64,000 nt of DNA from Antrihabitans cavernicola (GCF_008297975.1 NZ_VLNY01000002.1:668073-732072); one strand, 5' to 3'; positions 41,579-54,324 are shown, numbered from the stretch's first letter. The notes: a model not told the origin generated them from the sequence alone. A program made the numbers and translations.

Positions 41579-42232
41579 ATGGCGGAGCTTTCTCACGAGC
41601 TCTTTGCTCGACGTGTGCTGGCCGCTGCGATGCCGTCGGATCGGGTGAGCGAAGTGATCGGCCGCGTGATCGGAACGAGCATCGTCATAGGCCCGCTGCG
41701 AGCCGGGCCGGGTGGGGTTGCAGCTGTCACCGCGGTCGGCGTTCCCGGGCCGGTCGCCGCCGAGGAAAGCAGCGACCCGGACTGGGCGTTGCGCATCCAG
41801 GTGCCGATCCGATTGAGCGTGCACGTCGTGCTGGCTGGCCGCACTGCGCGCTACCTGATCGATGTGGTCGTGCGGACCAGGCTGCGCCAACAGCTGGAAG
41901 AGCCCTGCACGGTCGTGATCGACGTGGAGCCCGTGCACAAGCGTGACGTCTACTCCCGAACTGCGCCCAAGGGGGCGCCCGCCCGCCTTGTCGGGTGGAT
42001 CGGGAACATCAACAGCGAGGTCGCCGAACGGGTGGTCCAGTACATCAACGAGCTGATCGACAGCCCAAGGGTGGCAACGCTGCGAAGGATCGACGTCGCG
42101 GCCCTGCTCGGCCGTGCCTGGGCGGCCGGTCTGGTTGTCGACGTGCCGCAGCGCGTCGCCCCCGTGAGTGAAGTCGGTCGCCGGAACACCGAAAATCACG
42201 CACAGTCGAGAGACCCGTTTCTGCGCGCCTGA
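41579..42232 (+). CDS. Unrecognised conserved-looking cytoplasmic protein
   Basis: A 217-residue protein of no family I can name. There is no signal peptide or transmembrane segment. It begins MAELSHELFARRVLAAAMPS, contains a Gly/Ala/Val-rich middle (GPGGVAAVTAVGVPGPVAA), a probable beta-rich stretch (ALRIQVPIRLSVHVVLAG) and a C-terminal helix region (EVAERVVQYINELIDS). ATG 41579 follows GGAGG. In mycobacteria ftsY is followed directly by amt, so this gene is an insertion relative to that order. Codon use is like the neighbours. Confidence 0.65.
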   Translation: MAELSHELFARRVLAAAMPSDRVSEVIGRVIGTSIVIGPLRAGPGGVAAVTAVGVPGPVAAEESSDPDWALRIQVPIRLSVHVVLAGRTARYLIDVVVRTRLRQQLEEPCTVVIDVEPVHKRDVYSRTAPKGAPARLVGWIGNINSEVAERVVQYINELIDSPRVATLRRIDVAALLGRAWAAGLVVDVPQRVAPVSEVGRRNTENHAQSRDPFLRA

Positions 42233-42316
42233 GCGGGCGGTCTCGCTGTTTTCACACGGTCGTCGGAACGCGTTTGTGCAGGAAGAAACCTGGAAGCAAC
42301 ACAACCCTGCGATGCG

Positions 42317-42354
42317 TTCACCCGCGCGAAACACTGCAGCGTCATAGCTGAAAC
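42317..42354 (+). promoter_or_regulatory. Candidate GlnR box upstream of amt
   Basis: TTCAC-n6-GAAAC-n6-GCGTC-n6-GAAAC matches the actinobacterial GlnR layout (a-site and b-site pentamers alternating every 11 bases). Both b-sites are perfect GAAAC, exactly 22 bases apart; the a-sites are weaker. It lies 70-107 bases before the amt start, a normal activator position, and amt-glnB-glnD is a known GlnR target group. Confidence 0.6.
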
Positions 42355-42423
42355 ACCATTCGAAGAACCTTCTGTTCAGGTCGTTAGCCGGAACCGGCTG
42401 GGCTACGAAGGAGGAGGCTCAAG

Positions 42424-46655
<4,232 letters not shown>

Positions 46656-46671
46656 GAATCGCCGATCCGGT

Positions 46672-46702
46672 GGCATTCCTCCCGGTGTTCGGGAGGAATG
46701 CC
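46672..46702 (+). terminator. Terminator hairpin after glnD
   Basis: Perfect 13-base arms GGCATTCCTCCCG and CGGGAGGAATGCC around the loop GTGTT, 16 bases after the glnD stop and 90 bases before ffh. No T run follows, as often in actinobacteria. It separates the nitrogen operon from ffh. Confidence 0.75.
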
Positions 46703-46792
46703 GCGCAATCGGTGCCAGCGTCGCACGCATACTCCGAGCTACTACTCTGGTGACCGTCGTGCGTTGAATTCTTCAGATCAGGAGCGCAATCG

Positions 46793-48355
46793 GTGTTCGA
46801 ATCGCTTTCCGACAGATTGACCGGTGCCCTCAAGGATCTACGCGGCAAGGGTCGGCTGTCCGATGCGGACATCGACACCACCTGCCGCGAGATCCGGTTG
46901 GCATTGCTCGATGCTGACGTTGCGCTACCCGTGGTGCGCAGCTTCATCGGCAAGATCAAGGAACGCGCCAAGGGCGCGGAGGTCTCCGGTGCGCTGAACC
47001 CGGCCCAGCAGGTCGTCAAGATCGTCAACGAGGAACTGATCGCGATCCTCGGTGGCGAGACAAGGCGCGTGCAGTTCGCGAAGAACCCACCGACCGTGAT
47101 CATGCTTGCAGGCCTGCAGGGCTCCGGTAAGACGACACTGGCGGGCAAGCTCGCCAAGTGGCTCAAGGATCAGGGGCATACGCCACTGCTCGTCGCCTGT
47201 GACCTGCAGCGACCCGGCGCGGTCAGCCAGTTGCAGATCGTCGGTGAGCGCGCGGGCGCGGCCGTGTTCGCCCCGCACCCCGGCACCTCCGTCGGCGACA
47301 GCGAGATCGAGATCCGCGTCGCCGATCCGATCAACGTCGCCCGTGCGGGCATCGAGGAAGCCAACGCCAAGCAGTACGACGTGGTCATCGTCGACACCGC
47401 GGGTCGCCTCGGTATCGACATGGAGCTGATGCAGCAGGCCGCCGGCATCCGCGACGCCGTCGAACCCGACGAAACGCTGTTCGTCCTCGACGCCATGATC
47501 GGTCAGGACGCCGTCAGTACGGCCGAATCGTTCCGTGACGGCGTCGGCTTCACCGGTGTGGTCCTCACCAAGCTCGACGGCGACGCCCGAGGTGGCGCCG
47601 CACTGAGCGTGCGCGAGGTGACCGGCATGCCGATCATGTTCGCGTCCACCGGCGAAAAGCTGGAAGAATTCGACGTCTTCCACCCCGACCGCATGGCCAG
47701 CCGCATCCTTGGCATGGGCGACGTGCTCAGCCTGATCGAGGCCGCCGAGCAGCACTTCGACGAGGAGCAGGCGCAGGCCACGGCCGCGAAGATCGGCTCC
47801 GGCCAGCTGACCCTCGAGGACTTTCTCGAGCAGATGATGGCCATCCGCAAGATGGGTCCGATCGGCAACCTGCTCGGCATGCTGCCCGGAGCAGGCCAGA
47901 TGAAGGACGCGCTGTCGCAGGTCGACGACAGCCAATTGGATCGGGTGCAGGCGATCATTCGCGGCATGACGCCCGCCGAGCGCACCGATCCCAAGATCAT
48001 CAACGCATCGCGGCGACTGCGCATTGCCAACGGATCCGGTGTCAAGGTCTCCGACGTCAATCAGTTGGTCGACCGCTTCTTCGAGGCCCGCAAGATGATG
48101 GCGTCGATGAGTAGGCAGATGGGCATGCCAGGCGCTCGCAGGCAAACGCGCAACAACGCGAAGAAGGGCAAGAAGGGGAAGAAGAGCGGCCGCGGGCCGA
48201 CCCAGTCCAAGGCCGCACGCAGTGGATTCCCCGGCATGCCCGGTGGTCTGCCCGCCGGAATGCCGGACATCTCCAACATGCCCAGCGGGCTCGATCAGTT
48301 GCCGCCCGGTCTCGAAGGCATCGATCTGTCGAAATTGAAGTTTCCCAAGAAGTAA
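46793..48355 (+). CDS. ffh: Signal recognition particle GTPase Ffh
   Basis: Protein subunit of the SRP that binds 4.5S RNA and signal sequences and targets nascent membrane proteins to FtsY. The 520 residues comprise an N domain (LSDRLTGALKDLRGKGRLSD), G domain with P-loop GLQGSGKTTLAGKLAKWL, VACDLQRPGA, DTAGR and TKLDGDARGG, and a Met-rich M domain from about residue 330 ending in a Gly/Met/Pro tail (FPGMPGGLPAGMPDIS). Starts at GTG 46793. Confidence 0.97.
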   Translation: MFESLSDRLTGALKDLRGKGRLSDADIDTTCREIRLALLDADVALPVVRSFIGKIKERAKGAEVSGALNPAQQVVKIVNEELIAILGGETRRVQFAKNPPTVIMLAGLQGSGKTTLAGKLAKWLKDQGHTPLLVACDLQRPGAVSQLQIVGERAGAAVFAPHPGTSVGDSEIEIRVADPINVARAGIEEANAKQYDVVIVDTAGRLGIDMELMQQAAGIRDAVEPDETLFVLDAMIGQDAVSTAESFRDGVGFTGVVLTKLDGDARGGAALSVREVTGMPIMFASTGEKLEEFDVFHPDRMASRILGMGDVLSLIEAAEQHFDEEQAQATAAKIGSGQLTLEDFLEQMMAIRKMGPIGNLLGMLPGAGQMKDALSQVDDSQLDRVQAIIRGMTPAERTDPKIINASRRLRIANGSGVKVSDVNQLVDRFFEARKMMASMSRQMGMPGARRQTRNNAKKGKKGKKSGRGPTQSKAARSGFPGMPGGLPAGMPDISNMPSGLDQLPPGLEGIDLSKLKFPKK

Positions 48356-48364
48356 GTTCGACGC

Positions 48365-49429
48365 ATGCACCTGCGTGGGACCGGTCTACCCGACGAGCAG
48401 CCGCTTGAACTCTGGATCCGTGACGGCCTGATCTCGTTGGAACCGGTTCCGGGTGCGGACACACTGTGCGAGTCCGGCTGGATCGTTCCCGGGCTGGTCG
48501 ACGCACATTGTCACGTCGGAATCACCTACGGCGGCGGCCACGAGGACGAGGCGGGCGCCGTTGCGCAGGCGGAAGCCGAGCGCAATGTGGGCGCACTATT
48601 GCTGCGCGATGCGGGGTCACCCATCGACACGCGATTCATCGACGACCGCGACGATTTGCCGAAGATCATTCGCGCAGGCCGCCACATCGCGCGCCCCAAG
48701 CGCTATATCCGCGAGCTCGGCATCGAGTTGGAAGACGATCGCACGTTGCCCGAAATCGTCGCCGAGCAAGCACGATTCGGCGATGGCTGGGTCAAGATCG
48801 TCGGCGATTGGATCGACCGCTCGGTGGGGGATCTGGCGCCGCTGTGGGACGACGACCTGCTCCGTGACGCGATGAAGGCTGCCCACGACAACGGAGCGAG
48901 AGTGACGGCGCACGTCTTCGGTGAGGACGCGCTGCCCGGACTGATCGCGGCGGGAATCGACTGCATCGAGCACGGCACCGGCCTGACCGACGACACCGTT
49001 GCGATGATGGTCGAGCACGATGTCGCACTGGTGCCGACGCTGATCAACATCGAGACCTTCCCCGAAATTGCCGCTGGGGCAGGCAAATTCCCGGTCTACG
49101 CCCGCCACATGCGCGACCTGCACGCTCGGGTGAAGCAGACCGTCGGCAATGCCCACGATGCAGGCGTTCGCATCTATGCGGGCACCGATGCGGGCGGGTC
49201 GATCGTGCACGGTCGCGTCGCGGACGAGGTTGCGTCGCTTGTGGACGTCGGTCTGTCGCCGACCGACGCTCTCGGCGCCGCGTGCTGGGATGCCCGACGT
49301 TGGTTGGGGCGCAAGGGGATCGAGCACGGTGCACCCGCGGACCTGCTGGTCTACAACACAGACCCGCGTACCGGGCCGGATGTGCTTGCCGCCCCCGACA
49401 TCGTGATCCTGCGTGGTCGGATTCACTAG
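48365..49429 (+). CDS. Amidohydrolase family protein
   Basis: A 354-residue metal-dependent hydrolase of the imidazolonepropionase/prolidase-like amidohydrolase group. Metal and active-site motifs are VDAHCHVGI, a Lys in GDGWVKIVGDW, TAHVFGED, CIEHGTGLTD and YAGTDAGGSI. The position directly after ffh is the same as in mycobacteria (Rv2915c-like), so it is a conserved neighbour, yet its substrate is unknown. It starts 9 bases after the ffh stop and is probably co-transcribed. A minus-strand gene converges on it with one base between the stops. Confidence 0.85.
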   Translation: MHLRGTGLPDEQPLELWIRDGLISLEPVPGADTLCESGWIVPGLVDAHCHVGITYGGGHEDEAGAVAQAEAERNVGALLLRDAGSPIDTRFIDDRDDLPKIIRAGRHIARPKRYIRELGIELEDDRTLPEIVAEQARFGDGWVKIVGDWIDRSVGDLAPLWDDDLLRDAMKAAHDNGARVTAHVFGEDALPGLIAAGIDCIEHGTGLTDDTVAMMVEHDVALVPTLINIETFPEIAAGAGKFPVYARHMRDLHARVKQTVGNAHDAGVRIYAGTDAGGSIVHGRVADEVASLVDVGLSPTDALGAACWDARRWLGRKGIEHGAPADLLVYNTDPRTGPDVLAAPDIVILRGRIH

Positions 49430-49430
49430 G

Positions 49431-49952
49431 TCAGAACGACCCTCGACACTTGAATTCGAGAAACAGCGAGATCGCCAGCAGGAGAATGGCCAGCCCCTGA
49501 ATACCGAGGGCGATCAGGCTTATCCATGCTTTCTTCTGAGTGCCTCGGCGCAGGCTCTCGATCGCAACCACTTCTCGGTCGGCGCAGATCCTGATCGCCT
49601 CGTCCGCACTCCCGTTCCAGATCGCATTGTGGGCGACGATGCTCCGTAGCGTCCTATCGGACACCTCTTGGTATCGCCATGCCGCGTTCTGAACATAGAT
49701 TCCGATGACAGCCGAGATGACAAATGCGCCGAGCGCGACGAACAGAACGACGACCGCTGCTTGGCTCACGAACTTGGCTGCGTCCTTCTCCTTGCCGGTG
49801 ATCAGCACAGTGATGACGAAGATCAGAGTGAGGAGGGACGAACTCGTCGTGACGATCGCGGCGCCACGCTCTTCGACTCTTTTCCGGCTGTCCAGTTCTG
49901 CGCTCTTGCGCGCAGTTATGTACTGCGCGTAGATCTCCGGCGCAGTCGCCAT
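49431..49952 (-). CDS. Three-helix membrane protein, possibly PycTM/SLATT-like
   Basis: A 173-residue protein with three hydrophobic helices at about 32-53, 64-88 and 148-168. An N-terminal charged helix leads into RVEERGAAIVTTSSSLLTL, and a long cytoplasmic stretch lies between the second and third helices (YQEVSDRTLRSIVAHNAIW). This layout recalls the PycTM/SLATT membrane modules, some of which are effectors in nucleotide-signalling phage defence; no cyclase or nucleotide-synthase gene is nearby, so that role is only a guess. ATG 49952 is preferred to an upstream frame extension into the preceding gene, which ends 2 bases earlier. Confidence 0.6.
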   Translation of the reverse strand: MATAPEIYAQYITARKSAELDSRKRVEERGAAIVTTSSSLLTLIFVITVLITGKEKDAAKFVSQAAVVVLFVALGAFVISAVIGIYVQNAAWRYQEVSDRTLRSIVAHNAIWNGSADEAIRICADREVVAIESLRRGTQKKAWISLIALGIQGLAILLLAISLFLEFKCRGSF

Positions 49953-49954
49953 GG

Positions 49955-50119
49955 TCAGAAATCTCGAGCGTCGCCCGGGGGCTGCTTGTTGAAGGTCCCG
50001 TCGCTTTCCACCCATACGGGCGGCGTCCACTCGCCCCTTCGGTCCCCTTCGCCGACGGTCGGCGCATCGACCATGGTTTCGGATGGTTCAGGTAGTTGCG
50101 GGCTATCAGGATCGGTCAC
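49955..50119 (-). CDS. Small acidic hypothetical protein
   Basis: A 54-residue acidic, Pro-rich peptide with no membrane segment (starts MTDPDSPQLPEPSETMVD). GTG 50119 is supported by a strong AAGGAGG six bases upstream, far better than the longer in-frame ATG at 50206. It ends 2 bases before the three-helix membrane gene, so the two are translationally coupled. No family recognised; it may be a partner of that membrane protein. Confidence 0.55.
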   Translation of the reverse strand: MTDPDSPQLPEPSETMVDAPTVGEGDRRGEWTPPVWVESDGTFNKQPPGDARDF

Positions 50120-50237
50120 CGAATCCTCCTTGGCTTGCGCGCCACCGACGGCCGTACCGTCGTCGAGCGCACACCCATTGTGCCGCCATTCGGTCGCAAT
50201 CGACACCGCTACCAGGCAATTCTTTCTGCTCCGCTGG

Positions 50238-50954
50238 CTACTTCAGAACGTTCACCGCACGTGCAATGACGAGCGCGGTCGTCGACAGCGCGACAACACT
50301 CTGAACCGTCATCAAGGCCTTCGCCCATTTCGAGAGGGGCATCGTGTCGGTCGGCGAGAATGCGACGACGTTGGTGATGCTCACGTAGAGATAGTCGACG
50401 AAGGTCGGTGTCCAATTCGGTTTCGCCAGTTCTGGATTTGCCATTTGCGGGAACATGAAGTCCGGGTAGATCTGCTTACCTGCCGCGCGAGCGAACGGGC
50501 CACCGCGATCGAGTTCCCAGTACCAGATCCCGAACGCGATCACGTTGGTCAGGTAGATCGCCGCGCCACTGGTGAGTAGGCCGATCGCGTCGTCGCCCGT
50601 CTTGCCGGTGACGATGTCGTAGTCCAGAAACCCCGCCGAAAATGCGTTGTCGAGGGTGATCGCCGCGACCAATGTGTAGCTCGCATATTTGCCGATGGTC
50701 GTGGATCGAGACAGGCGAACAGGATTCACGATGACGAGCACCACCAACAGCACCAACTCCAGTGACGGGATCAGCCAGCGCGGATGCAGACCGTAGGCGT
50801 CCGGAATCGAGTACTGCAGCCCAACGGCGACCAGAATGGCGATCGCCACCGGGAATCGGCTCTCCGGCCCATCGGGCCGAAGCCACGACGGCAGTGCATC
50901 GTCGAGTTCCTTGGCGTCGTGCTCCAGCCGTCGAACCACCCTGTTCCGTCCCAT
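50238..50954 (-). CDS. Multi-pass membrane protein with channel-like C-terminus
   Basis: A 238-residue integral membrane protein with five or six hydrophobic segments: about 33-50, 57-77, 88-110, 122-146 and 205-236, plus a re-entrant-looking stretch before the last helix. The C-terminal pattern FVDYLYVSITNVVAFSPTDT followed by a final helix resembles DUF1345-type proteins and the pore-loop/inner-helix order of small ion channels, but lacks a TVGYG filter. Function unknown. It is minus strand, between the 54-residue gene (118 bases downstream) and the VIT1-like gene (18 bases upstream, same strand), so likely co-transcribed with the latter. Confidence 0.65.
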   Translation of the reverse strand: MGRNRVVRRLEHDAKELDDALPSWLRPDGPESRFPVAIAILVAVGLQYSIPDAYGLHPRWLIPSLELVLLVVLVIVNPVRLSRSTTIGKYASYTLVAAITLDNAFSAGFLDYDIVTGKTGDDAIGLLTSGAAIYLTNVIAFGIWYWELDRGGPFARAAGKQIYPDFMFPQMANPELAKPNWTPTFVDYLYVSITNVVAFSPTDTMPLSKWAKALMTVQSVVALSTTALVIARAVNVLK

Positions 50955-50972
50955 GATTCTCCTGTCACGAAC

Positions 50973-52088
50973 TCAGCCGAGGGTTGCTCCGAAGAGCAAT
51001 CCGAGTAGATAGGTGATGGCGGCCGCGCCCAGTCCGATCGTCAACTGGCGCAACCCACGTCGCAGTGGTGGCCCGCCGGACAGCAAGCCCACCACCGCGC
51101 CGGTCAGCAGCAGGGCAACGGCGACAAGGATGGTCGCAACGACCAGTGCAGGCACCTTGTCCAGCCCGAACAGGAACGGCAGCACCGGAATCAAGGCACC
51201 CGAGGCGAAGAAGGCAAAGCTGGACAATGCCGCGCCCAGGCCGGTTCCGACCACATCGTGCGCGCCGTCAGGCTCCGCATCGTCTGTTTCGTCGAGCGGT
51301 TGGTAGTTCTGGAGCAACGCATCGGCGCGTTGCTGCGCGTCGGTTTCCGACATCCCACGCGCTCGGTAGACCAGCGCCAGTTCGTTGGCGTTGACGTCGA
51401 GATGGGGGACAGCGGTGTGAGCTGTCGCGGTCGGAGTCGACGCCGCTAGCAATTCGCGTTGCGAGCGCACCGAGACATACTCCCCAGCGCCCATGGACAA
51501 CGCTCCGGCAAGCAAGCCTGCCACTCCGCTGAGCAGCACGGTGTGTGCTTCGGCGCCACCGCCGCTCACCCCGAGGACCAGTGAAAGATTGCTGACCAGA
51601 CCATCGTTCGCGCCGAACACCGCAGCGCGGAACGATCCGGAGATTCGAGACCTGCCGCGCTCCGCCAACGCACGAACGACCTCTTCGTGAACTTGTTCGT
51701 CGGCCGCCATCGTTGCTGTCGCATCGGTATCGGCACCGTACGGTGACTGGCTCTCCGCACGTTGGACCAGCGCGAGGACGAACACCGAACCGAAATGCCG
51801 TGCGAGCCAAACCAAGATCCGGGCACGCACGTTGCCGCGGCGCCGACGACCGGCATCGGCGCCCAGCAGCGTCTCCCAATGCGCCGCGTGCCGTTCCTCG
51901 GCGTCGGCGAGCGAGCGCAGGATCGCCTGCTCCTCACCCGACCGGCGTGCCGCGAGATTGCGGTAGATCCGGGCTTCCTCGCGTTCGTCGGCCAGACGGC
52001 GCCGCCACCGTCGCACCTTCGCTGGGGAGGGCGCCTGGCGATTCTCGGGCGGCGTGGCGGAACCTGCGTCGGGAACCATGGCTGTCAC
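50973..52088 (-). CDS. mbfA: Ferritin-like/VIT1 fusion membrane iron transporter
   Basis: A 371-residue two-domain protein. Residues 20-140 are a ferritin-like/rubrerythrin helical domain with metal ligands EREEARIYRNLA, DAEERHAAHWETLL and DEQVHEEVVRAL. Residues 150-371 are a VIT1/CCC1 transporter domain with FGANDGLVSNLSLVLGVSG and five helices. The same fusion is known as membrane-bound ferritin MbfA, an iron exporter that protects from iron and peroxide in alpha-proteobacteria. Manganese or iron export is inferred here. GTG 52088 or ATG 52079 can be the start. The next upstream gene is a lipoprotein 54 bases away. Confidence 0.85.
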   Translation of the reverse strand: MTAMVPDAGSATPPENRQAPSPAKVRRWRRRLADEREEARIYRNLAARRSGEEQAILRSLADAEERHAAHWETLLGADAGRRRRGNVRARILVWLARHFGSVFVLALVQRAESQSPYGADTDATATMAADEQVHEEVVRALAERGRSRISGSFRAAVFGANDGLVSNLSLVLGVSGGGAEAHTVLLSGVAGLLAGALSMGAGEYVSVRSQRELLAASTPTATAHTAVPHLDVNANELALVYRARGMSETDAQQRADALLQNYQPLDETDDAEPDGAHDVVGTGLGAALSSFAFFASGALIPVLPFLFGLDKVPALVVATILVAVALLLTGAVVGLLSGGPPLRRGLRQLTIGLGAAAITYLLGLLFGATLG

Positions 52089-52142
52089 GGTAACGCGGTC
52101 GGGCTCGGAAACCCTGCGGCATAGCAGATGATGGGTCTGTGG

Positions 52143-52727
52143 CTACTTCGGATTGGAGGAGATGTCGGCGTTGTCGTCTTCCTTGATCGGGTCGCCGTTC
52201 TGCGACGACGACGTCTCGATCGACGAAATCAGCGAGTTCGCGTCGGTGATGCCGCTTGCATCGCCGTTCTTCAACTTGTCGAACGACGCCTCGAGAGTGT
52301 CGCCGAGCTTGGCGAGCGGAGCGGCGATCGCTTTGCACAGCGCCGGGCTTGCCTTCACGTCTTCCGACGCCAGGCGTACTTCACGTTTGATGAACAAGGC
52401 CGACAGGCCGCCCTTGACGAATGCGACGATCCGCCCGTCGGCACCCTTCTTGAACGTGCCTGCCTGGTAGGGCTTGTAAAGGTAGCGGTGGAACGCGCCG
52501 AAGCCAAGCGCGAGGTGGCCGGCGAATTTGGTCTTCGCGAACGATGTGGCATTGGAATCGGGGCACTGCTGGTCGATCGGTGCGGCATCACTGGACGATC
52601 CACTCGGATCCGCCGGGATCGACGTGCCTGCCGACGAGCTCGATGGGCTCGAGGTCTTTCCGCTGCAGCCGGTCAGTACGACGAGCGGAATCAGCAGCGC
52701 GACAAGGATGCGCAGTGTGCGGTTCAT
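52143..52727 (-). CDS. Hypothetical lipoprotein
   Basis: A 194-residue exported lipoprotein: signal peptide NRTLRILVALLIPLVVLTGC with the lipobox LTGC at about residues 17-20, a Ser/Pro-rich linker, then a mostly helical domain (FGAFHRYLYKPYQAGTFKKG) with two cysteines. No known family. ATG 52727 is chosen for a compact signal peptide; ATG 52739, four residues earlier, is possible. Its position upstream of the VIT1-like gene on the same strand hints at a shared envelope role without proof. Confidence 0.7.
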   Translation of the reverse strand: MNRTLRILVALLIPLVVLTGCSGKTSSPSSSSAGTSIPADPSGSSSDAAPIDQQCPDSNATSFAKTKFAGHLALGFGAFHRYLYKPYQAGTFKKGADGRIVAFVKGGLSALFIKREVRLASEDVKASPALCKAIAAPLAKLGDTLEASFDKLKNGDASGITDANSLISSIETSSSQNGDPIKEDDNADISSNPK

Positions 52728-52846
52728 CAGGGTATCCATCCACTCGTGGTCAGGTGCGGTCTCACGATAGCCAGGTGACGCGCTCTGTGCGACCGTTGTC
52801 CGAATGGCCTGGATTGCAGGCGTGTTCGTCAATGCTGTTGATGCTC

Positions 52847-52867
52847 AATAAAACTCGACTTTTCGAG
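52847..52867 (-). terminator. Intrinsic terminator of the MFS gene
   Basis: On the minus strand CTCGA-AAAG-TCGAG forms a short stem and is followed at once by TTTTATT. It begins 19 bases after the MFS stop codon. Rare in this GC-rich window for having a real T tract. Confidence 0.6.
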
Positions 52868-52885
52868 CAATCGTCGCAGACGGGA

Positions 52886-54238
52886 CTATTTGCTCATACG
52901 GATGAATGCGATCACTCCGGCGCCGGTCAGCGACAAGGCCGCGGAGACCACGACCGCCACGTTCGCGCCGTGCGGCCCCGATTGCGAGAGCGAGATGATC
53001 ATCGCGATACCGATGGATGCGCCGAGGTAGCGGGCGGTGTTGTTGGCACCCGAACCCATTCCAGCATGATCGGCCGGAACGGAGCCGACGGCGAGGCCCG
53101 CGAGCGAGGCGTTGGCGAATCCGCTGCCGATGCCCGCGATCGCCAGCCCGATCAACAGCCACCAGATCGAGGTGTCCGGGCCGAATCCGATCAGCCCGAG
53201 TTCGCCGATTCCGCAGAGTGCCAATCCTGTTGCGAGGACATTCCGTGCGGTCAGGATCGGAACGAGGCGCTTCGCCTGCAGCGCCGACACGAACGACAGG
53301 CCGGACCAGACGCCCAGAATCAGTGCGCTCTCCATGGCGCTGACGTCGAGCGTTCGCTGCAGAAGGGCGGACAGCGAACTCATCAGCCCGATGACGGCGA
53401 CGCCGGTCACCAAGGCGCCGACGGTTGCTGCCACGAAGCCCGGACGGCGGAAGAGCGCAAGATCGAGCAGCGGTTCGCGTGCCTGCCGCTCGACGAGTAC
53501 GAAGCCACCGAGCAAGACGACGGCAGCGACGAACAGGATCAGGACGACGGGCTGGGACCAACCCGAGCGGCCCAGCGTGATCGCCGTTGTGAGGGCGACG
53601 ATGCCTGCGGCCATGCTTGCCATGCCGCGCACGTCTGTTCGGCGCGCGTTCTCGGCCCACGATTCCGGGACCGATCGTAGCGTCGCGAAACCCAGGGCCA
53701 CCGAACCTGCGGCCGCGACCCAGTACCAGAGTCGCCAATCGGCGACGTCGGCGAGGCCAGCAGATGCTATGGGTCCCAACGCGATTCCCGCGCCGAGCAT
53801 GGCACCCCAGATTCCAGTTGCGTGCGCGCGTAGCCGGCCGGCCGGATACGAATGCGCGATGATGCCGAGACCGGCCGCCAGTAGCGCCGCGCTCGCCGCG
53901 CCCTGGACAATGTGTCCGGCGAAGAAGACGGTGGTGTTCGGAGCGAGCGCGCACGCCGCGCTCGCCACGGCGAGCAGCGCCGCGCCGATCACGAATATTC
54001 TTCTGCGCCCGAAGTTGTCGGCCAGGCCGCCGACGGCAAGCAGCGTCGTCGACAGACCCACACTTATGGTGCTGAGAATCCAGATCTGCCCCGTTGCACC
54101 TGCGTGCAGTGTGGCCGCGGTCGCGGGCACGGTGGTCACGGGCGCGGTGTAGTTCATCAACGCGAGGAGCGTCGCGGCGCTGGGAATTACAAGCGCTGCA
54201 CGCGAAATGCTCGTCGGCGTCGCTGTATCCGATGCCAT
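52886..54238 (-). CDS. MFS transporter, drug/metabolite exporter type
   Basis: A 450-residue major facilitator with about 14 hydrophobic segments, DHA2-like in length. Loop 2-3 motif A is present as GGLADNFGRRRIF and motif C-like Gly/Pro-rich helix as MLGAGIALGPIASAGLAD, which marks antiporters/exporters. Substrate unknown. ATG 54238 is preceded by GGAGG; the frame is open further upstream to 54301 but that would cross the operator region. It is divergent from an HxlR regulator, and two shared inverted-repeat sites lie between, so it is probably induced when that regulator binds a ligand or oxidant. Confidence 0.85.
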   Translation of the reverse strand: MASDTATPTSISRAALVIPSAATLLALMNYTAPVTTVPATAATLHAGATGQIWILSTISVGLSTTLLAVGGLADNFGRRRIFVIGAALLAVASAACALAPNTTVFFAGHIVQGAASAALLAAGLGIIAHSYPAGRLRAHATGIWGAMLGAGIALGPIASAGLADVADWRLWYWVAAAGSVALGFATLRSVPESWAENARRTDVRGMASMAAGIVALTTAITLGRSGWSQPVVLILFVAAVVLLGGFVLVERQAREPLLDLALFRRPGFVAATVGALVTGVAVIGLMSSLSALLQRTLDVSAMESALILGVWSGLSFVSALQAKRLVPILTARNVLATGLALCGIGELGLIGFGPDTSIWWLLIGLAIAGIGSGFANASLAGLAVGSVPADHAGMGSGANNTARYLGASIGIAMIISLSQSGPHGANVAVVVSAALSLTGAGVIAFIRMSK

Positions 54239-54265
54239 GTCGCCTCCGAGATCGATGCGCGGTCT

Positions 54266-54324
54266 AGTTCGTTCACTGAACCGTCCGACTGACGATAACA
54301 CAATTCCGGTTCGATGAATGAACC
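54266..54324. promoter_or_regulatory. Twin operator sites between MFS and HxlR genes
   Basis: Two related 17-base sites, AGTTCGTTCACTGAACC (54266-54282) and GGTTCGATGAATGAACC (54308-54324), share the inverted arms GTTC and GAAC with a 7-base spacer. Their centres are 42 bases apart, four helical turns. They lie in the divergent promoter region and are the natural candidates for the HxlR-family regulator. A candidate regulator ATG at 54314 falls inside the second site, favouring the ATG at 54356. Confidence 0.65.

Noticed and set aside
49431..50119. A complete Pycsar or CBASS defence system
   Set aside because: No cyclase, CD-NTase or other nucleotide-signalling enzyme is in the window; only a weak topological resemblance of one protein exists.
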